Of a stretch of DNA of 64,000 bases, positions 46,285-57,264 are shown piece after piece. The position numbers and the translations under genes were made by a program. Numbering within the stretch: position 1 is the stretch's first letter; the number at the start of each line of letters is the position of its first letter. The notes under the pieces are model-generated. The model did not search any database and was not told where the DNA came from. It worked only from the letters and a program-made list of their open reading frames with translations. Source of the stretch: Protonemura montana (Eukaryota > Arthropoda > Insecta > Plecoptera > Nemouridae); NCBI GenBank assembly GCA_947568835.1, contig OX387609.1, positions 10,803,660 to 10,867,659 on the forward strand. The letters run 5' to 3'.

Positions 46285-46605
46285 ACCACTTTACTGCGAC
46301 AAAAATAGAAGATTCTACTAGATAGAGCCACCGTCGCTTCGAGTGTGAAAAAAATTAATTTCGTTATTTCTCGCAGATTATTCGTATTTGAGTCTGGTTT
46401 GCGCTCAATTAATCTTTATAAATGCTAACCTCAACGATTGATAAACATGTATCAATATTTTGAATTGTAGTTTAGAGGTTTGTTAAAAAGGACGGCCGCA
46501 AGCGCCATCGGGTGGCACCTACCGTTACCACGTGTTACCGGCTCGTTTGCTCAGCAGAAAGTTTAACATCAACGCTGTGACTCTGACTGAACCTAGAAAC
46601 ACATT
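46285..46605 (+). mobile_element. MITE family B, copy 4 (most complete)
   Basis: ctttactgcgacaaaaatag, gagccaccgtcgcttcgagt, cgttatttctcgcagattat, aacgattgataaacatgtat, gcaagcgccatcgggtggca, ccggctcgtttgctcagcag in order. Confidence 0.85.
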
Positions 46606-46984
46606 GATAATGTGACAGTTATAAGAAATAAAACACAAAAACAAATTTACTTGTACTAACAAGATGAAAAGATTTAAAAATTCTTTTCATTTGTTCTTTA
46701 ACGTGTATTTCCATGTCAATGACCAATATTTTGTCTTCATTTTGTATCTCAACGCTTTGTGTCAGTTAAATATATTTGAAGTTAAATGATCTCATGCAGT
46801 TTTCACTGGAACTAGTGTAAAGGAGGTGTGAGCACTTTTGCGAGTGGCTTTCCCTGCCGAACAGATATTGATCAAACACTGACAGGCACTGCAAGCAAAT
46901 GAAGCTCTCAGTGCATGTACACCTGGGTCATCACGTGCCAGTGTTAGCTTAATCTGTCATCAGGTAGTAACACCTCGATTGAAT

Positions 46985-47684
46985 ATGTGGTGTTTAACGA
47001 CGCACTGTTTTGACAACGGGCCATGCGGCACTGGTCTAATGGCGTCGGTGAATGTCTGCATGATGATGAGGATGATGATGAACCTAACCTAGATTAGAAG
47101 GGAAGAGGGGAAACCGGATGCTAGCATGTAGCCTGTGTCGAAGAGCACCAAGGGGACCACCGGCTTAACGTCCCGTCCGAAGGACGGTACAACGCGAACA
47201 ACAGGTTTCCTTCACAAATGTATGCTGTCGAGAGGTTGATAAGCAGGGCGAGTGAAGATGTACTAACTTTCATCCCTCCAACCTCTCTCCCGAACAGAAC
47301 TGGTCATGTGTATGATGGTCACACATCCAATACCTGACCCAGCGCAGTGTTGCTTAACTTTCATCACTCCTACCTCTCTCCCGAACAGAACTGGTCATGT
47401 GTATGATGATCACCCATCCAATACCTGACTCAGCGCAGTGTTGCTTAACTTTCATCCCTCCAACCTCTCTCCCGAACAGAACTGGTCATGTGTATGATGA
47501 TCACCCATCCAATACCTGACCCAGCGCAGTGTTGCTTAACTTTCATCCCTTCAACCTCTCTCCCGAACAGAACTGGTCATGTGTATGATGGTCATCCATC
47601 CAATACCTGACCCCGCGCAGTGTTGCTTAACTTCTGTGACCTCATGAGGACCGGTGTTTCCAGCACGCCAAACCGTTTGGTCTT
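46985..47684 (-). mobile_element. 5S-SINE, full length with four tandem 91-bp head-junction units
   Basis: Left end gtggtgtttaacgacgcact, body to gtcgagaggttgataagcag. The junction segment (cagtgttgcttaac) then recurs at 47345, 47436, 47527 and 47618, exactly 91 bp apart, and ends in a complete 5S head (gaggaccggtgtttccagca, aaaccgtttgg). This is the longest copy in the window (about 700 bp). Confidence 0.9.
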
Positions 47685-47689
47685 GTAAC

Positions 47690-48119
47690 AACTCTCTCTC
47701 TCATTTGTTCCAGACTTCGTGAAGTATGCTGCCGAATAGAGACGCTTGGCGTTGGGAAAAAACCTGATCAGCAAAAGGTTATTCAAGAATACTCCAAGAA
47801 ACTTAACAAAACGCTACGACATTATCTTCTCATCTAAGAATTATTTAATTAACGCTGTCAATTAACAGAAACAAGTTTCATTTCTGAATCACATGCAAAA
47901 CATGAGATCGAAATCGCTCAATTTTTTATAAGAAAAAAACTGGCCTACAATTTTACTCTTAATCACAAATAATAATATAATTATAGACTCAGTTCTAACG
48001 ATCATATCAAATCGACTGCTTTTAAAAATTGTTGACAAATTATAACAAACGGCAAACATTTTCAACGGCGGAGAGTAATTCCCCAACTTATTTCAAAATA
48101 TAAAAAATTCAGAACTAAC
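47690..48119. other. Upstream flank of the Popeye gene
   Basis: AT-rich, about 430 bp between the SINE and the ATG. No TATA box or initiator can be assigned with confidence. Confidence 0.4.
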
Positions 48120-48397
48120 ATGGAAAACCTGACCCTCTTCAACTTCGACCCGTCGCTGGACGAGAACGTCACCTCGGACTACTCGTTCTACGAAGACATC
48201 TGGATCAACTCCAGCCTCAACTTCAACCTCACCTTGGTTGGTGTGAACGCCTCCCAGGGCAACGAGACCGCCAAGATATACAGGTTCTGCGAGGACTGGG
48301 AGGTGATGCAGCATCGACTCTACCAGACATCCAACTTCTTCCTGTTGGCCGCGTTCCTCATTCCGAAGAGTTTCAAACAAAGTCTGCTCTTGCTCAG
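48120..48397 (+). CDS. Popeye gene exon 1
   Basis: 278 bp from ATG to donor CTCAG/gtgagt, leaving phase 2. Encodes the glycosylated N-terminus and first membrane segment through SFKQSLLLL. Confidence 0.93.
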
Positions 48398-51300
48398 GTG
48401 AGTGGGTCAAAGGTCAGGAGAGTTCAGGATGGAAAACTCAGTTTTTAATAACTATATCAAGACCAACACCAGGAACCCTTTCATCCCTCCAACCTCTCTC
48501 CCGAACAGAACTGGTCATGTGTATGATGGTCACTCATTCAATACCTGACCCAGCGCAGTGTTGCTTAACTTTCATCCCTCCAACCTCTCTCCCGAACAGA
48601 ACTGGTTATGTGTATGATGGTCACTCATCCAATACCTGATCCAACGCAGTGTTGCTTAACTTCGGTGATCTCACGAGAACCGGTGTTTCCAACATGCCAA
48701 ACCATTCGGTGATTGTCTTGAGATTGATTTATAGGCGCTATGAATACGGTGATCCTGAGTTGATACAAATCCATGCTGTCGAGAGGTTGATAGGCAAGGC
48801 GAGTGAAGTTGCTGTACTAACTTTCATACCTCCAACCTCTCTCCCAAACAGAACTGGTCATGTGTATGATGGTCATCCATCCAATACCTGACTCAACGCA
48901 GTATTGCTTAAATTCGGTGATCTCACGAGAACCGGTGTTTTCAAAACGCCAAACCGTTCGGTCACTGTCATATTGGTTTGGTGAAGTGTTTCAGTGTTTC
49001 AGTGTTTTCAAGTGTTTCATCATCATAATTGTTCATCTTGGATTTACTTTCTTGGTAACTTCGGTGAACACTGCGAAGAAGACCACCCAGGACCTACTAT
49101 CAAATTATTTCCCTCACATACTTGACACTTATCTGAGTCTGCAAGGGTTAAATACCATCTCTCCACCAAGTTATTTAACACTGTATCCAGCTATCCACAA
49201 AATGTTGCGCTAATTCATGATTTTCAATGCTGACAGCTAAAGGGAAACAATGCAGTAAAAATACGAAGACCTCATTGTTAGAATATATTAGTATTTATTT
49301 ATAATGTTAGTCTTGAAAAGGTCAATACTGTTGGTGGTGAACTTAAATCATGAACATGTAACAATATGACGTGTAGATATATGGGAGGTACAGGTGAGAT
49401 GACAGCCAAGGATCCATCGATGAGGTCAACATGAAAAATTGAAAACAAAATTCAATTGTGAAATAACTAATCAAATCACGCATTAAAACAACTTTAATAA
49501 GCGACAGCTCGAGGGTCGGTTTACAAACCCAGTTGTGTGGGGCGCCACTTGTCATTCGCGTGGCGCGATTATTCAAATCCACCTCGAGCAAACGGTCCCT
49601 TTGATGTCGCGGGTATTCGTCACAATGAATAGGTGCAGCTAAAGCGAGAAGGCCGTGCGCTATTTATGGAACGGTTGACTTAAATTTCGAATAACTTACA
49701 TTTGCATTTAATAAGGACTGAGATCGAAATGCCGGGCGACGAAAAATGTCGAAACGCATTCAATGCATGCAGATAGTAATCGCCCGGAGGTGCATACTGG
49801 CCGTGATTTTTAATGTGTTTTGATGTCTGTCGCTTGCAGCTGTCATGCGGTGACGGTTACTAAATGGTATGCGGGTTAGATGGGATTTAGATGAGGTGCA
49901 CAGATCTGCTTCTGGAGTTTGAGAAGACTTCGCTGGATGTAGTTATGTTTAATTGACTCAAGATATTTGACTATGCACTGTTTTTACCACGGGTACTGCA
50001 GTACTTTAAGTGTAATGGCACATACCATGATGAATAAGACGATGTACTTCGTATAGCTTAGGTGCTGTTGGACAGGAGCAGCCAACATAGTGTGTCAAAG
50101 GGACAAGGCTAAGCGGTGGCCGGTCCTTGGTGCTGTTGGACAGGAGCAGCCAACACAGTGTGTCAAAGAGACAAGGCTAAGCGGTGGCCGGTCCTTGGTG
50201 CTGTTGGACAGGAGCAGCCAGCACAGTGTGTCAAAGTGATAAGGCTAAGCGGTGGCCGGCCCTTGGTGCTGTTGGACAAGAGCAGCCAACACAGTGTGTC
50301 AAAGAGACAAGGCTAAGCGGTGGCCGGTCCTTGGTGCTGTTGGACAGGAGCAGCCAACACAGTGTGTCAAAGGGACAAGGCTAAGCGGTGGCCGGTCCTT
50401 GGTGCTGTTGGGTAGGAGCAGCCAACACAGTGTGTCAAAGAGACAAGGCTAAGCGGTGGCCGGTCCTTGGTGCTGTTGGACACGAGCAGCCAACACAGTG
50501 TGTGCCAGCTAATTCTTCCCAACTCCATGCAGAGGTCTGCTGTGCGTGGGGTTCTTCCTGGCCGCGATCTGGGCCGGCATCCACGACTGCGCGCCGGACG
50601 TGTTCTTCTGGAACGTCGGTCTGGTCTTCATGAACGCGCTCCACACGGCGCTGCTCACGTGTCGCTTCCTGCCTCCACCGCTGTCCGAGGACATCACCGA
50701 GCTCTACGTGAAGCTGTTCAGCCCGCTGCACGTCAACAAAAAGCACTTCAAGGTATGAGCTAAACTTGGCTTCAAAATCTGACAATATGCTAAAATTGAG
50801 CGGAGTGAGAGAAGAATAATCTGATTTTTTTAATTTTTTCTAAAACACTAATTACCTATTAATAATAAAATACTTTGCGCATTACAAGCGTTTGCAATTT
50901 AAATCATGTCTGTCTTGTGGGTTATTTGTTTACCTTTTGTAAGCGTTTTTGAACGAATTCTTCATCGTACTGGACCTATTTCCAGGAGCTGACCAAGGAG
51001 GGGGACATCATGTTCCTGGAGGAAGGGGAGACGTACGCCATCGAGGACATGACGGCGGCCGACGAGCGACTCTCCATCTTGCTGACGGGCAGGTGAGGTC
51101 CAACCTAGAAACCCTGAGGGCGACCACCGTGGGTGATCATTCATCTCAACTCAATCATCCCACTTTTTCAATGTAACAGCGTTCAATCTTACCTCCCAAA
51201 TGTCAGAGAAAAAATATCTTTCAGCTTGGTCATTAGTTCTTTCTTTTAGTCGGTTACCACATCGGTAAAGTCCATCGAGTTCTTTCCTACATCCGTTTGA

Positions 51301-53598
51301 GAGAGCGTTGTGCTTCCATCTTGCAGTTGCCGCGTGTCTTGCGAGGATACTCACCTGCATTACATCAAGCCCTACCAGTTCATAGACTCTCCTGAGTGGG
51401 AGGCAAACCACGAACACAGCGACGACGTCTTCCAGGTAACTACCAGCACAGCTGTCCATCAAATCTTCCAATTCTCTTACAATTACTTCAAGCATTTGTA
51501 AAACTATCCATTCTTTTCCGGATTTAAAATTTCTTTCTAGCAAAATTTCAGTGTTTCACGATTTTCCACCATTTGAAAAGTGTCGAATCATTTGCAAGCT
51601 TCCTGCATTTATTTCACTCACATCTCTCAAATTTTCTCGACTTTATCCAGTAGTTGCCGAGCGTTAGTAAGCTTTTCCACGCCTCATTTTTCTAGCTTGC
51701 TCACGTTCTTCTGCTATTTTGTGCGATTTTCCACATTTTCCAAAGCGTGCCCAAGTTTTTGCAAATTAACTGGACTTTCAGCGTTGTTTTAACTGGAAAT
51801 TTGAGTTCATTTTATTTGCTCAAGTTTGTGTAAACGAGAAGAAAGTAAAAAAAAAAAAAAAATGTCCACGTCTGTAAACCTAACCTTTTTAAAACTATCT
51901 GACACATAGCACTAATACTAGAGAGCGGTCACCCATCCAGTGCTTCGCACGCCCAATTGTTGCTTAACTTATGTTAAAAACTAGTAACGCTACTAATATA
52001 TACTGTTGCAGGTGACCATCACGGCCGAGATGGAAAGCACCTACATCTGTTGGTCGCGAATGAAACTAGAACGTGTTCTGCGGCATCGACCGCTGCTCAG
52101 GGCCGTGCTCTCCTGCATGGTCGGTAAGTAGTCTCCAGACAAAGACAGAGATGTCGCTGCTGAAATCCGCTCGGAAAGTTGTGTGTATCTGGGCAAGAAA
52201 GGTCGGAAAACTGTGAAAGAAAACTCAATTTAATTTGCAGGAAAACTGCTGGAGATAATTTTTCTTTTTGAATCCATTGCTTTGGTGCCAGATTGGGATG
52301 GTCACCCACGTGCCAGCACCGGGTTTCTCTTCGTCCCTTCTAGGCTAGATTAGCTACATCATTATCAACTCATTCACCGACGCCGTTAGCCCAGTGCCAC
52401 ACTGCCCGTTATCTAAGCAATGCGTCGTTAAACACAATAAACGCATATTTTTTCCAACCCGCAGGCAAAGACATAACGCTCAAGCTGTACTCGCTGAACG
52501 AGCACGTGACAGCACGCGACGCCACTGGCAAGGACGGCGCGCAGGGTAGCGAGCAGTGGCGTGCGTCCATGCACCGAAGCTTGTCTGCCGACGCAGTGCA
52601 CACCGGGGCCAGTGGCAATGTGCGGTCCGTCGTGTGGCGAGACCAGCAACACAGGAGGTCCGCCACTGCGCAATCGGAGAGTAAGTTTGTTTCGAAGACT
52701 TTGACATGATGGGTTGGGGTAGTCGCGTATGTTGAATTGTGTAAGAAATTATTATTGAAAAAACTGACCATTGTTGAATTTTTGAATTACCAAAACTGTA
52801 ATCAAGAAAATTGAAGGAGGGATCTTGGTTGTCACTGCCCGTTTGATATAGAGAAAAAGCAAAAATATATCAGCATTTTAAGTTCACAAGAAATTTACAA
52901 AAAATTTCATCGTTTTGAAGCTAAAGAAAACGTTACTTAAAGAATTCATTTTTTTATTTTTTTTCATGTTCGCTTGTTTAGTTGTTGATGGGTGTAATGA
53001 ATCATAATCACTATTAGATCAAGTCGCAATAAGTTGATAAAACAGATGTATGTAGGGTCATTACTTTTCAAAATAAGAGATTTTAAGCCGTAGTTTTAAT
53101 TTTTTTTAGTCGCTAGTCGCTAGATCTTAAAGCAAACAAAGAAACTAAAAAAAGCCGGAGCCACAAAGCAGATTTTTAGCATAAGTTTGTGTGTAAATTT
53201 GTAAACAGCATGGTAAAAACTGCTCTAAATCTGGAAGTCTTTCATTGGTTGATAATCTCTGCTAATGCATCCCTTGCAGTTATGATGTCTCAACATTGCT
53301 AACCTCCACCTCTCTTCTCTGGCCCCCAGGAAACTCTCCGGAGCGCAAATTCAACAACCACCAGTGCTTCACCCCTGTCGTCGCAAACCACTTCCCACCC
53401 ACCTACCCGTTCGCCAACTACCCCCGTGCGGCACCTGTCGACCCCAGCTTACCCCGGGTGTTGACGCAGACCTTGCTGCTGCCAGCGCCGGTCGCTCTCG
53501 CCAACATCATCTTCCCCGTCCTCGTGCCACCGCCGTCGGGACGCTCCAAGTCGTTCCGTCGCGGCGCCCGCGAGGTCAAGTTTGACATGCCTGTATGA
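48120..53598 (+). CDS. Popeye domain-containing protein (POPDC/BVES family), seven exons, complete
   Basis: A membrane protein whose cytoplasmic Popeye domain binds cAMP; in animals the family modulates ion channels and membrane trafficking in muscle and heart. Exons 48120-48397, 50533-50752, 50986-51092, 51327-51435, 52012-52123, 52465-52680 and 53330-53598 join to 1311 bp: 436 residues and TGA. All introns are GT..AG and phases agree. Residues 1-56 are the extracellular part with six N-glycosylation sequons (N3, N16, N30, N36, N43, N48). C57EDWEVMQHRLYQ matches the family start of the Popeye region. Three hydrophobic segments lie at about 71-92, 94-112 and 117-137. The Popeye domain follows with DSPEW at 222-226 and FQVTI at 237-241, the conserved cAMP phosphate-binding motifs, then WSR and GKDITLKLYSLN at 276-287. 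Residues after about 290 are the variable tail. The start is chosen by the glycosylated N-terminus and upstream AT-rich non-coding DNA. Which vertebrate paralogue it resembles most needs alignment. Confidence 0.95.
48478..48716 (-). mobile_element. 5S-SINE heads in Popeye intron 1
   Basis: Two 91-bp junction units followed by a full 5S head (cggtgatctcacgagaaccg, ccaaaccattcggt). It starts only 80 bp after the exon 1 donor and is antisense to the gene. Confidence 0.85.
48768..48966 (-). mobile_element. Second 5S-SINE piece in Popeye intron 1
   Basis: atccatgctgtcgagaggtt, body gtgaagttgctgtactaact, junction unit and 5S head ending aaaccgttcggtcac. Confidence 0.85.
50061..50504. repeat. 68-bp minisatellite, 6.5 copies, in Popeye intron 1
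   Basis: Units begin ggtgctgttggacaggagca at 50061, 50129, 50197, 50265, 50333, 50401 and 50469, exactly 68 bp apart, each containing gctaagcggtggccggtcct. The array ends about 28 bp before the exon 2 acceptor. Its long + ORFs are repeat artefacts. Confidence 0.95.
50533..50752 (+). CDS. Popeye gene exon 2
   Basis: 220 bp after acceptor ccatgcag, enters phase 2, leaves phase 0 at TTCAAG/gtatga. Encodes GLLCVGFFLAAIWAGIHDCA, then PDVFFWNVGLVFMNALHTAL (membrane segments 2 and 3), and the linker LYVKLFSPLHVNKKHFK. Confidence 0.93.
50868..50905 (+). mobile_element. tRNA-element tail fragment in Popeye intron 2
   Basis: ataataaaatactttgcgca then ttacaagcgtttgcaattta matches the family end. It lies about 80 bp before the exon 3 acceptor. 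Confidence 0.7.
50986..51092 (+). CDS. Popeye gene exon 3
   Basis: 107 bp after acceptor atttccag; donor GGCAG/gtgagg, leaves phase 2. Encodes ELTKEGDIMFLEEGETYAIE and DMTAADERLSILLTG, the first beta strands of the cyclic-nucleotide-binding fold. Confidence 0.93.
51327..51435 (+). CDS. Popeye gene exon 4
   Basis: 109 bp after acceptor atcttgcag; donor TTCCAG/gtaact, phase 0. Encodes CRVSCEDTHLHYIKPYQFID then SPEWEANHEHSDDVFQ, holding the DSPE motif; the FQ of FQVT ends the exon. Confidence 0.93.
51918..51972 (-). mobile_element. 5S-SINE head fragment in Popeye intron 4
   Basis: gcggtcacccatccagtgct and ttgttgcttaactta match the 5S C-box and A-box sides in reverse. It ends about 40 bp before exon 5. 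Confidence 0.6.
52012..52123 (+). CDS. Popeye gene exon 5
   Basis: 112 bp after acceptor ctgttgcag; donor GGTCG/gtaagt, leaves phase 1. Encodes VTITAEMESTYICWSRMKLE and RVLRHRPLLRAVLSCMV, completing FQVT and the WSR segment. Confidence 0.92.
52288..52441 (+). mobile_element. 5S-SINE 3' half in Popeye intron 5
   Basis: cccacgtgccagcaccgggt, ttctaggctagattagctac, actcattcaccgacgccgtt, gcgtcgttaaacacaataaa. Sense to the gene, and its last base is about 23 bp from the exon 6 acceptor. Confidence 0.85.
52465..52680 (+). CDS. Popeye gene exon 6
   Basis: 216 bp after acceptor aacccgcag; donor GGAGA/gtaagt, phase 1. Encodes KDITLKLYSLNEHVTARDAT, then a Ser/Arg/Gln-rich tail through QHRRSATAQSE. Confidence 0.9.
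53330..53598 (+). CDS. Popeye gene exon 7 (last)
   Basis: 269 bp after acceptor tggcccccag, ending TGA. Encodes NSPERKFNNHQCFTPVVANH, a Pro-rich stretch, and the basic end SGRSKSFRRGAREVKFDMPV. This tail is not conserved in the family as far as I know; it is supported by the open phase-matched frame. Confidence 0.85.
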
Positions 53599-53656
53599 CG
53601 GCAACTCTCGGACCCGCATTTCAACCCCAAGTGAGGGGCGAAACGGGTTCATATGT

Positions 53657-54075
53657 TAAGATTGTTTATTGTTATGACAACGGGTCATGTGGCACTGGTC
53701 TAATGGCGTCAGTGAATGAGTGGATGATGATGAGAATGATGTTAAATCTAACCTAGCCTAGAAGGAAGGAGGGGAAACCTTGTGCCGGCACGTAGCCTAC
53801 TCCTGTCGAAGACCAAGAAAACCACCGGCTTAACGTCCCCTCCGAAGAACGGTACAACGCGAACAACAAGATTCCTCCACAAATCCATGCGGTCGAGAGG
53901 TTGAGAAGCAAGGCGAGTGAAGTTGCTGTACTAACTTTCATCCCCCTTACCTCTCTCCCGAACAGAACTGATCATGTGTATGATGGTCACCCATCCAATA
54001 CCTGACCCAGCGCAGTGTTGCTTAATTTCGGTGATCTCACGAGAATCGATGTTTTCAACACGCCAAACCTTTCGT
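53657..54075 (-). mobile_element. 5S-SINE directly downstream of the Popeye stop codon
   Basis: Begins about 60 bp after TGA: gttatgacaacgggtcatgt, body gtcccctccgaagaacggta, gtcgagaggttgagaagcaa, junction cacccatccaatacctgacc and 5S head cggtgatctcacgagaatcg. It likely lies in the 3' UTR, antisense. Confidence 0.9.
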
Positions 54076-54079
54076 TTAT

Positions 54080-54697
54080 AAAATGGAACGAAGCAAATAA
54101 CCTTAAAAATCGTTTTGGTTTTCAACAAACAGATCATTAATATCATAACAGTACCCGATTGGCTCTTGGCAAGCAAATAATGAGTCAAAACAGCATGCTA
54201 GGTGCTAAAAGACATTAGCAAGATCATAAGCTTCAAGTTTAAGACGTTGATATTGACATATAAGTTTGCTGCTGCTAACGTCTCATCCCCAAGTGATGAG
54301 TGAGAGAGAAGTGTGGTAAGTGATGGATAGGCGCAGCTTTAATACAATTAGAATGCCACAGAGAAACTTTCCCAGTTCCCACCAAGGAACTTTACTTTTT
54401 TATGTTTGCGTGTATTGATATCGAAAATATCAGTTTTTTAAAGTTTGGTACAGTATGAAAACAACGATTTCCAGATGTGGAAAGTGAAGGGAATTTGGTG
54501 CGAGGGAATTTGATATATTTTAGTGCTTGTAGGTCTGTGATAGGTTGGTTGATAGAGTTGGTGATAGATAGGGAGGTTGTAGTCGTTGACGATAACTTAT
54601 TTCAAGGTCAAGTGGTAGGGGTCTTGTGGTGAAACATCGAGGCTGTCAGAACATAGATTCGAAAGAACGAAAGCAAATATATGTAGTATTTTAAGTG
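54080..54697. other. Intergenic, nothing recognised
   Basis: AT-rich; a ggtt/gatag-rich patch at 54525-54580. Confidence 0.45.
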
Positions 54698-54930
54698 AAA
54701 TCAGATTTAAATTGCAAACGCTAGCAATGCGCGGGGTATTTCATTGTCACAAACACTATTGCCCTCTCAAAAATTGATGTCCAAACGGGAACTCGAGCCC
54801 CGATCACCACCTGTGTTGCTCTTACCAATTGAGATACTTGGACACATAATATTTGACAGTGAGTTACCGTTTCGGCATCAATTATTGAGAGGGTAGTACC
54901 TAATGTTCATAATAACGGAGTATTTAAGCT
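54698..54930 (-). mobile_element. tRNA-like element copy 5, inverted arms on both sides
   Basis: Left: tail aaatcagatttaaattgcaa, gctagcaatgcgcggggtat. The core on the - strand at 54779-54844 has gtccaaacgggaactcgagc. Arms cactattgccctctcaaaaa (left of core) and tcaattattgagagggtagt (right) are inverted copies, so the element can fold with the tRNA-like core in the loop. Confidence 0.8.
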
Positions 54931-56950
54931 TTAGAAAATATTCTGTTTGTTTTGGTTTTAAAATTCCTAAGATAGCAAATGGACTTTGCGTTGAGAAGGC
55001 TTAACGTCAATCCTGGTGATGGTGCTTTGCCAATGTTCAGATTACAGAGAGTAAAGATTTAAAATGGAAATATGTGATGGGCAGAAATGTCATCGACCAA
55101 GTTTTCTGAAAGGTATCGGAATGTGTTGACGGTGAAATGTTCCCGAAGGAATTGAAAGATGCTCGAGATTGACCACCAACTGATAGGATTACCAAAGAAG
55201 AGACTAAGATGGCGTTTTTATTAATTGGTCGAGTCTTAAAAAGCAGATGACGATTAGAAAGTTTAATAGGAATATTAAAGCCACAATTTTTTTTTTCATT
55301 GAGTCATAATCGTTAATTCTTCGCTTTTTTGAGGTAAAATCTCAAATGAACTATCTCCAAAGACTAATTCCTAAGTCGCAATGGTCACTTGCAAGAAGTT
55401 GCCATACCAGAGGACCCTGTTCTGCATTTTACCATTGAAACAGTGCACGTGGGCGGGTGGGAAGATCGTAACATGTTAGCCATTTCAGAGTTTTTCAAAA
55501 GTCAGCCGATTGCTTCCCCCGTCGTAACCATATAATGAGTTTGTTGGTAAGTTTTGACAAGTTGCTGCTGTCGGAGGGCAGTTTTTCTTCTGCACACAGA
55601 GTTGTTGTTGGTAACCCCATGTGGTAAGTAGGAGCTGCTTGGTAACTCTGAGTTAATGGTTAGGTCATTATTTATATGAAATGTTGTTGGTGTGAACAGG
55701 TGACAGTTGATTGATTGAATAAATACTAATACGGAGTGTGTTCTGGGTTCGCTGATTGCGTTTTACCTTCTTTGATCGAAGGAAAGGTAGATAATTGACA
55801 TATTAATTATATTTTCTAGGCCGTTTTCGCTGTTAGTGTTTCCTTTTTGTTCTGTTCTGTTTTCGAGATTAAACGACTCTTGGTAAGTGTATTTAAAAGT
55901 AGTCTGTTTACAAAAGTTTTAAAACATTCGATCAAATGCAAGTTTTGTTTCTTTCCAAAATCAACCACAGCCCCCCAGATTTTCCGTCTAAAAATACCAC
56001 ATTCGCGCGCCAAATGTGAACTTTTTTTAAAATAAAAAAACTCAAGAATGACGCAATTTTTCGACCAACCCATGACGTCATCACATTTAAGTCTTGCCGG
56101 ATTGGGCCAAGTTATTCGCAAAGTTAATCCCGATTGTCCGAGGAGACGTTTTAATAACAATAATAACAAGCATAGGGCTTGTCCAATAACCTCTGACTCG
56201 CAATGTGGGTGAAATATTTCAGAAAGAATCGCTAGCACACGAATAAATTATCTCTTTAGACAGAGGGGCGTGGCAGATTTACTTGCCTTAAAAAATATAT
56301 CGCCGATTTTTTTACCACTAGACCAAAACGACGAGTCGCTCGTCGGTTGCCATGGCAATTATATGTCTTTTTGATTATATTAATCGGCTGATTATACGCT
56401 GCACGACCGCCTAACAATGGAACGCACAATTTTTGGGTGGTTTTGGTTTCGTGGTGGCCGTGGTGAAGATGAAATATAAGATTTTTGTTTTGTTGAAACA
56501 ATAAACATGGATTAAAATATTGAAATGGTTGCATCTTGATTTGAATCTGGAAGATAAACTGGGTTTAGCCAGCGATGCAATCTATCAGACGAATCAAGAG
56601 TTTTATAACCCAACTTTAAGTCATGAAAAGGACATGAAACATGCCACTGACGAGGAACCGGTGCACTATGTCTTCTCGTAAGTTACCAGCCAAAGAGTCA
56701 AATAACTCATAGGTGAGTTAAAACTTAGCCTAGCTCGCCACAGGTGGTTTGTTCTGTCACCAGATCATTAGTCTTAAAGAAATTGCAATCATCAATCATT
56801 TGCCAATTATCCTTCCCACCAGAAAGATTTAGCCAGTGCATTACGTTTTTTTTATAATTTGAAAACTCTAAGAGGGGGCCAAATTTTTCCACGTATGTTG
56901 AATTGACTGATTCAAATAATCAGGCTTTTGCAATCTCAGCACAGATTATT
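54931..56950. other. Intergenic, nothing recognised
   Basis: AT-rich; the 140-codon - ORF at 55816-56238 has no motif. Confidence 0.45.
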
Positions 56951-57262
56951 GCTTGATTTGTTGTGTTTAACAACGCACTATTTTGGCGTCAGTAAACGAG
57001 TGGATGATGATGCGGATAAGATTAAACACAGCCTAGAAGTGAGAAGGGAAACCAGGTGCCGGTGTCTACTCCTGTCGAAGAGCACCAAGGGGACCACCGG
57101 CTTAACATCCCTTCCGAAGGACGACAAAACGGGAAAAACAGGATTCCACCACAAATCCATAGAAAAGCAAGGCGAGAGAAGTTTTTGTACTAACTTTCAT
57201 CCCTCTTACCTCTCTCCCGAACAGAACTGGTCATGTGTATGATGGTCACCTATTCAATATCT
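56951..57262 (-). mobile_element. 5S-SINE, internally deleted
   Basis: ttgttgtgtttaacaacgca, ggatgatgatgcgga, cctgtcgaagagcaccaagg, gcttaacatcccttccgaag, then ccgaacagaactggtcatgt. The head is mostly lost and the ctgtcgagaggttgata motif is deleted. Confidence 0.8.
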
Positions 57263-57264
57263 AT

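Noticed and set aside
49490..49580. LTR-retrotransposon primer binding site (tggcgccccaca on the - strand)
   Set aside because: The match to a tRNA 3' end is short, no LTR pair or gag/pol reading frame is present, and the motif sits in a local inverted repeat gcgccac/gtggcgc.
50116..50633. Overlapping + ORFs with repeated WCCWTGAA-type units
   Set aside because: They are products of the 68-bp minisatellite in Popeye intron 1; the real exon 2 is read in another frame from 50533.
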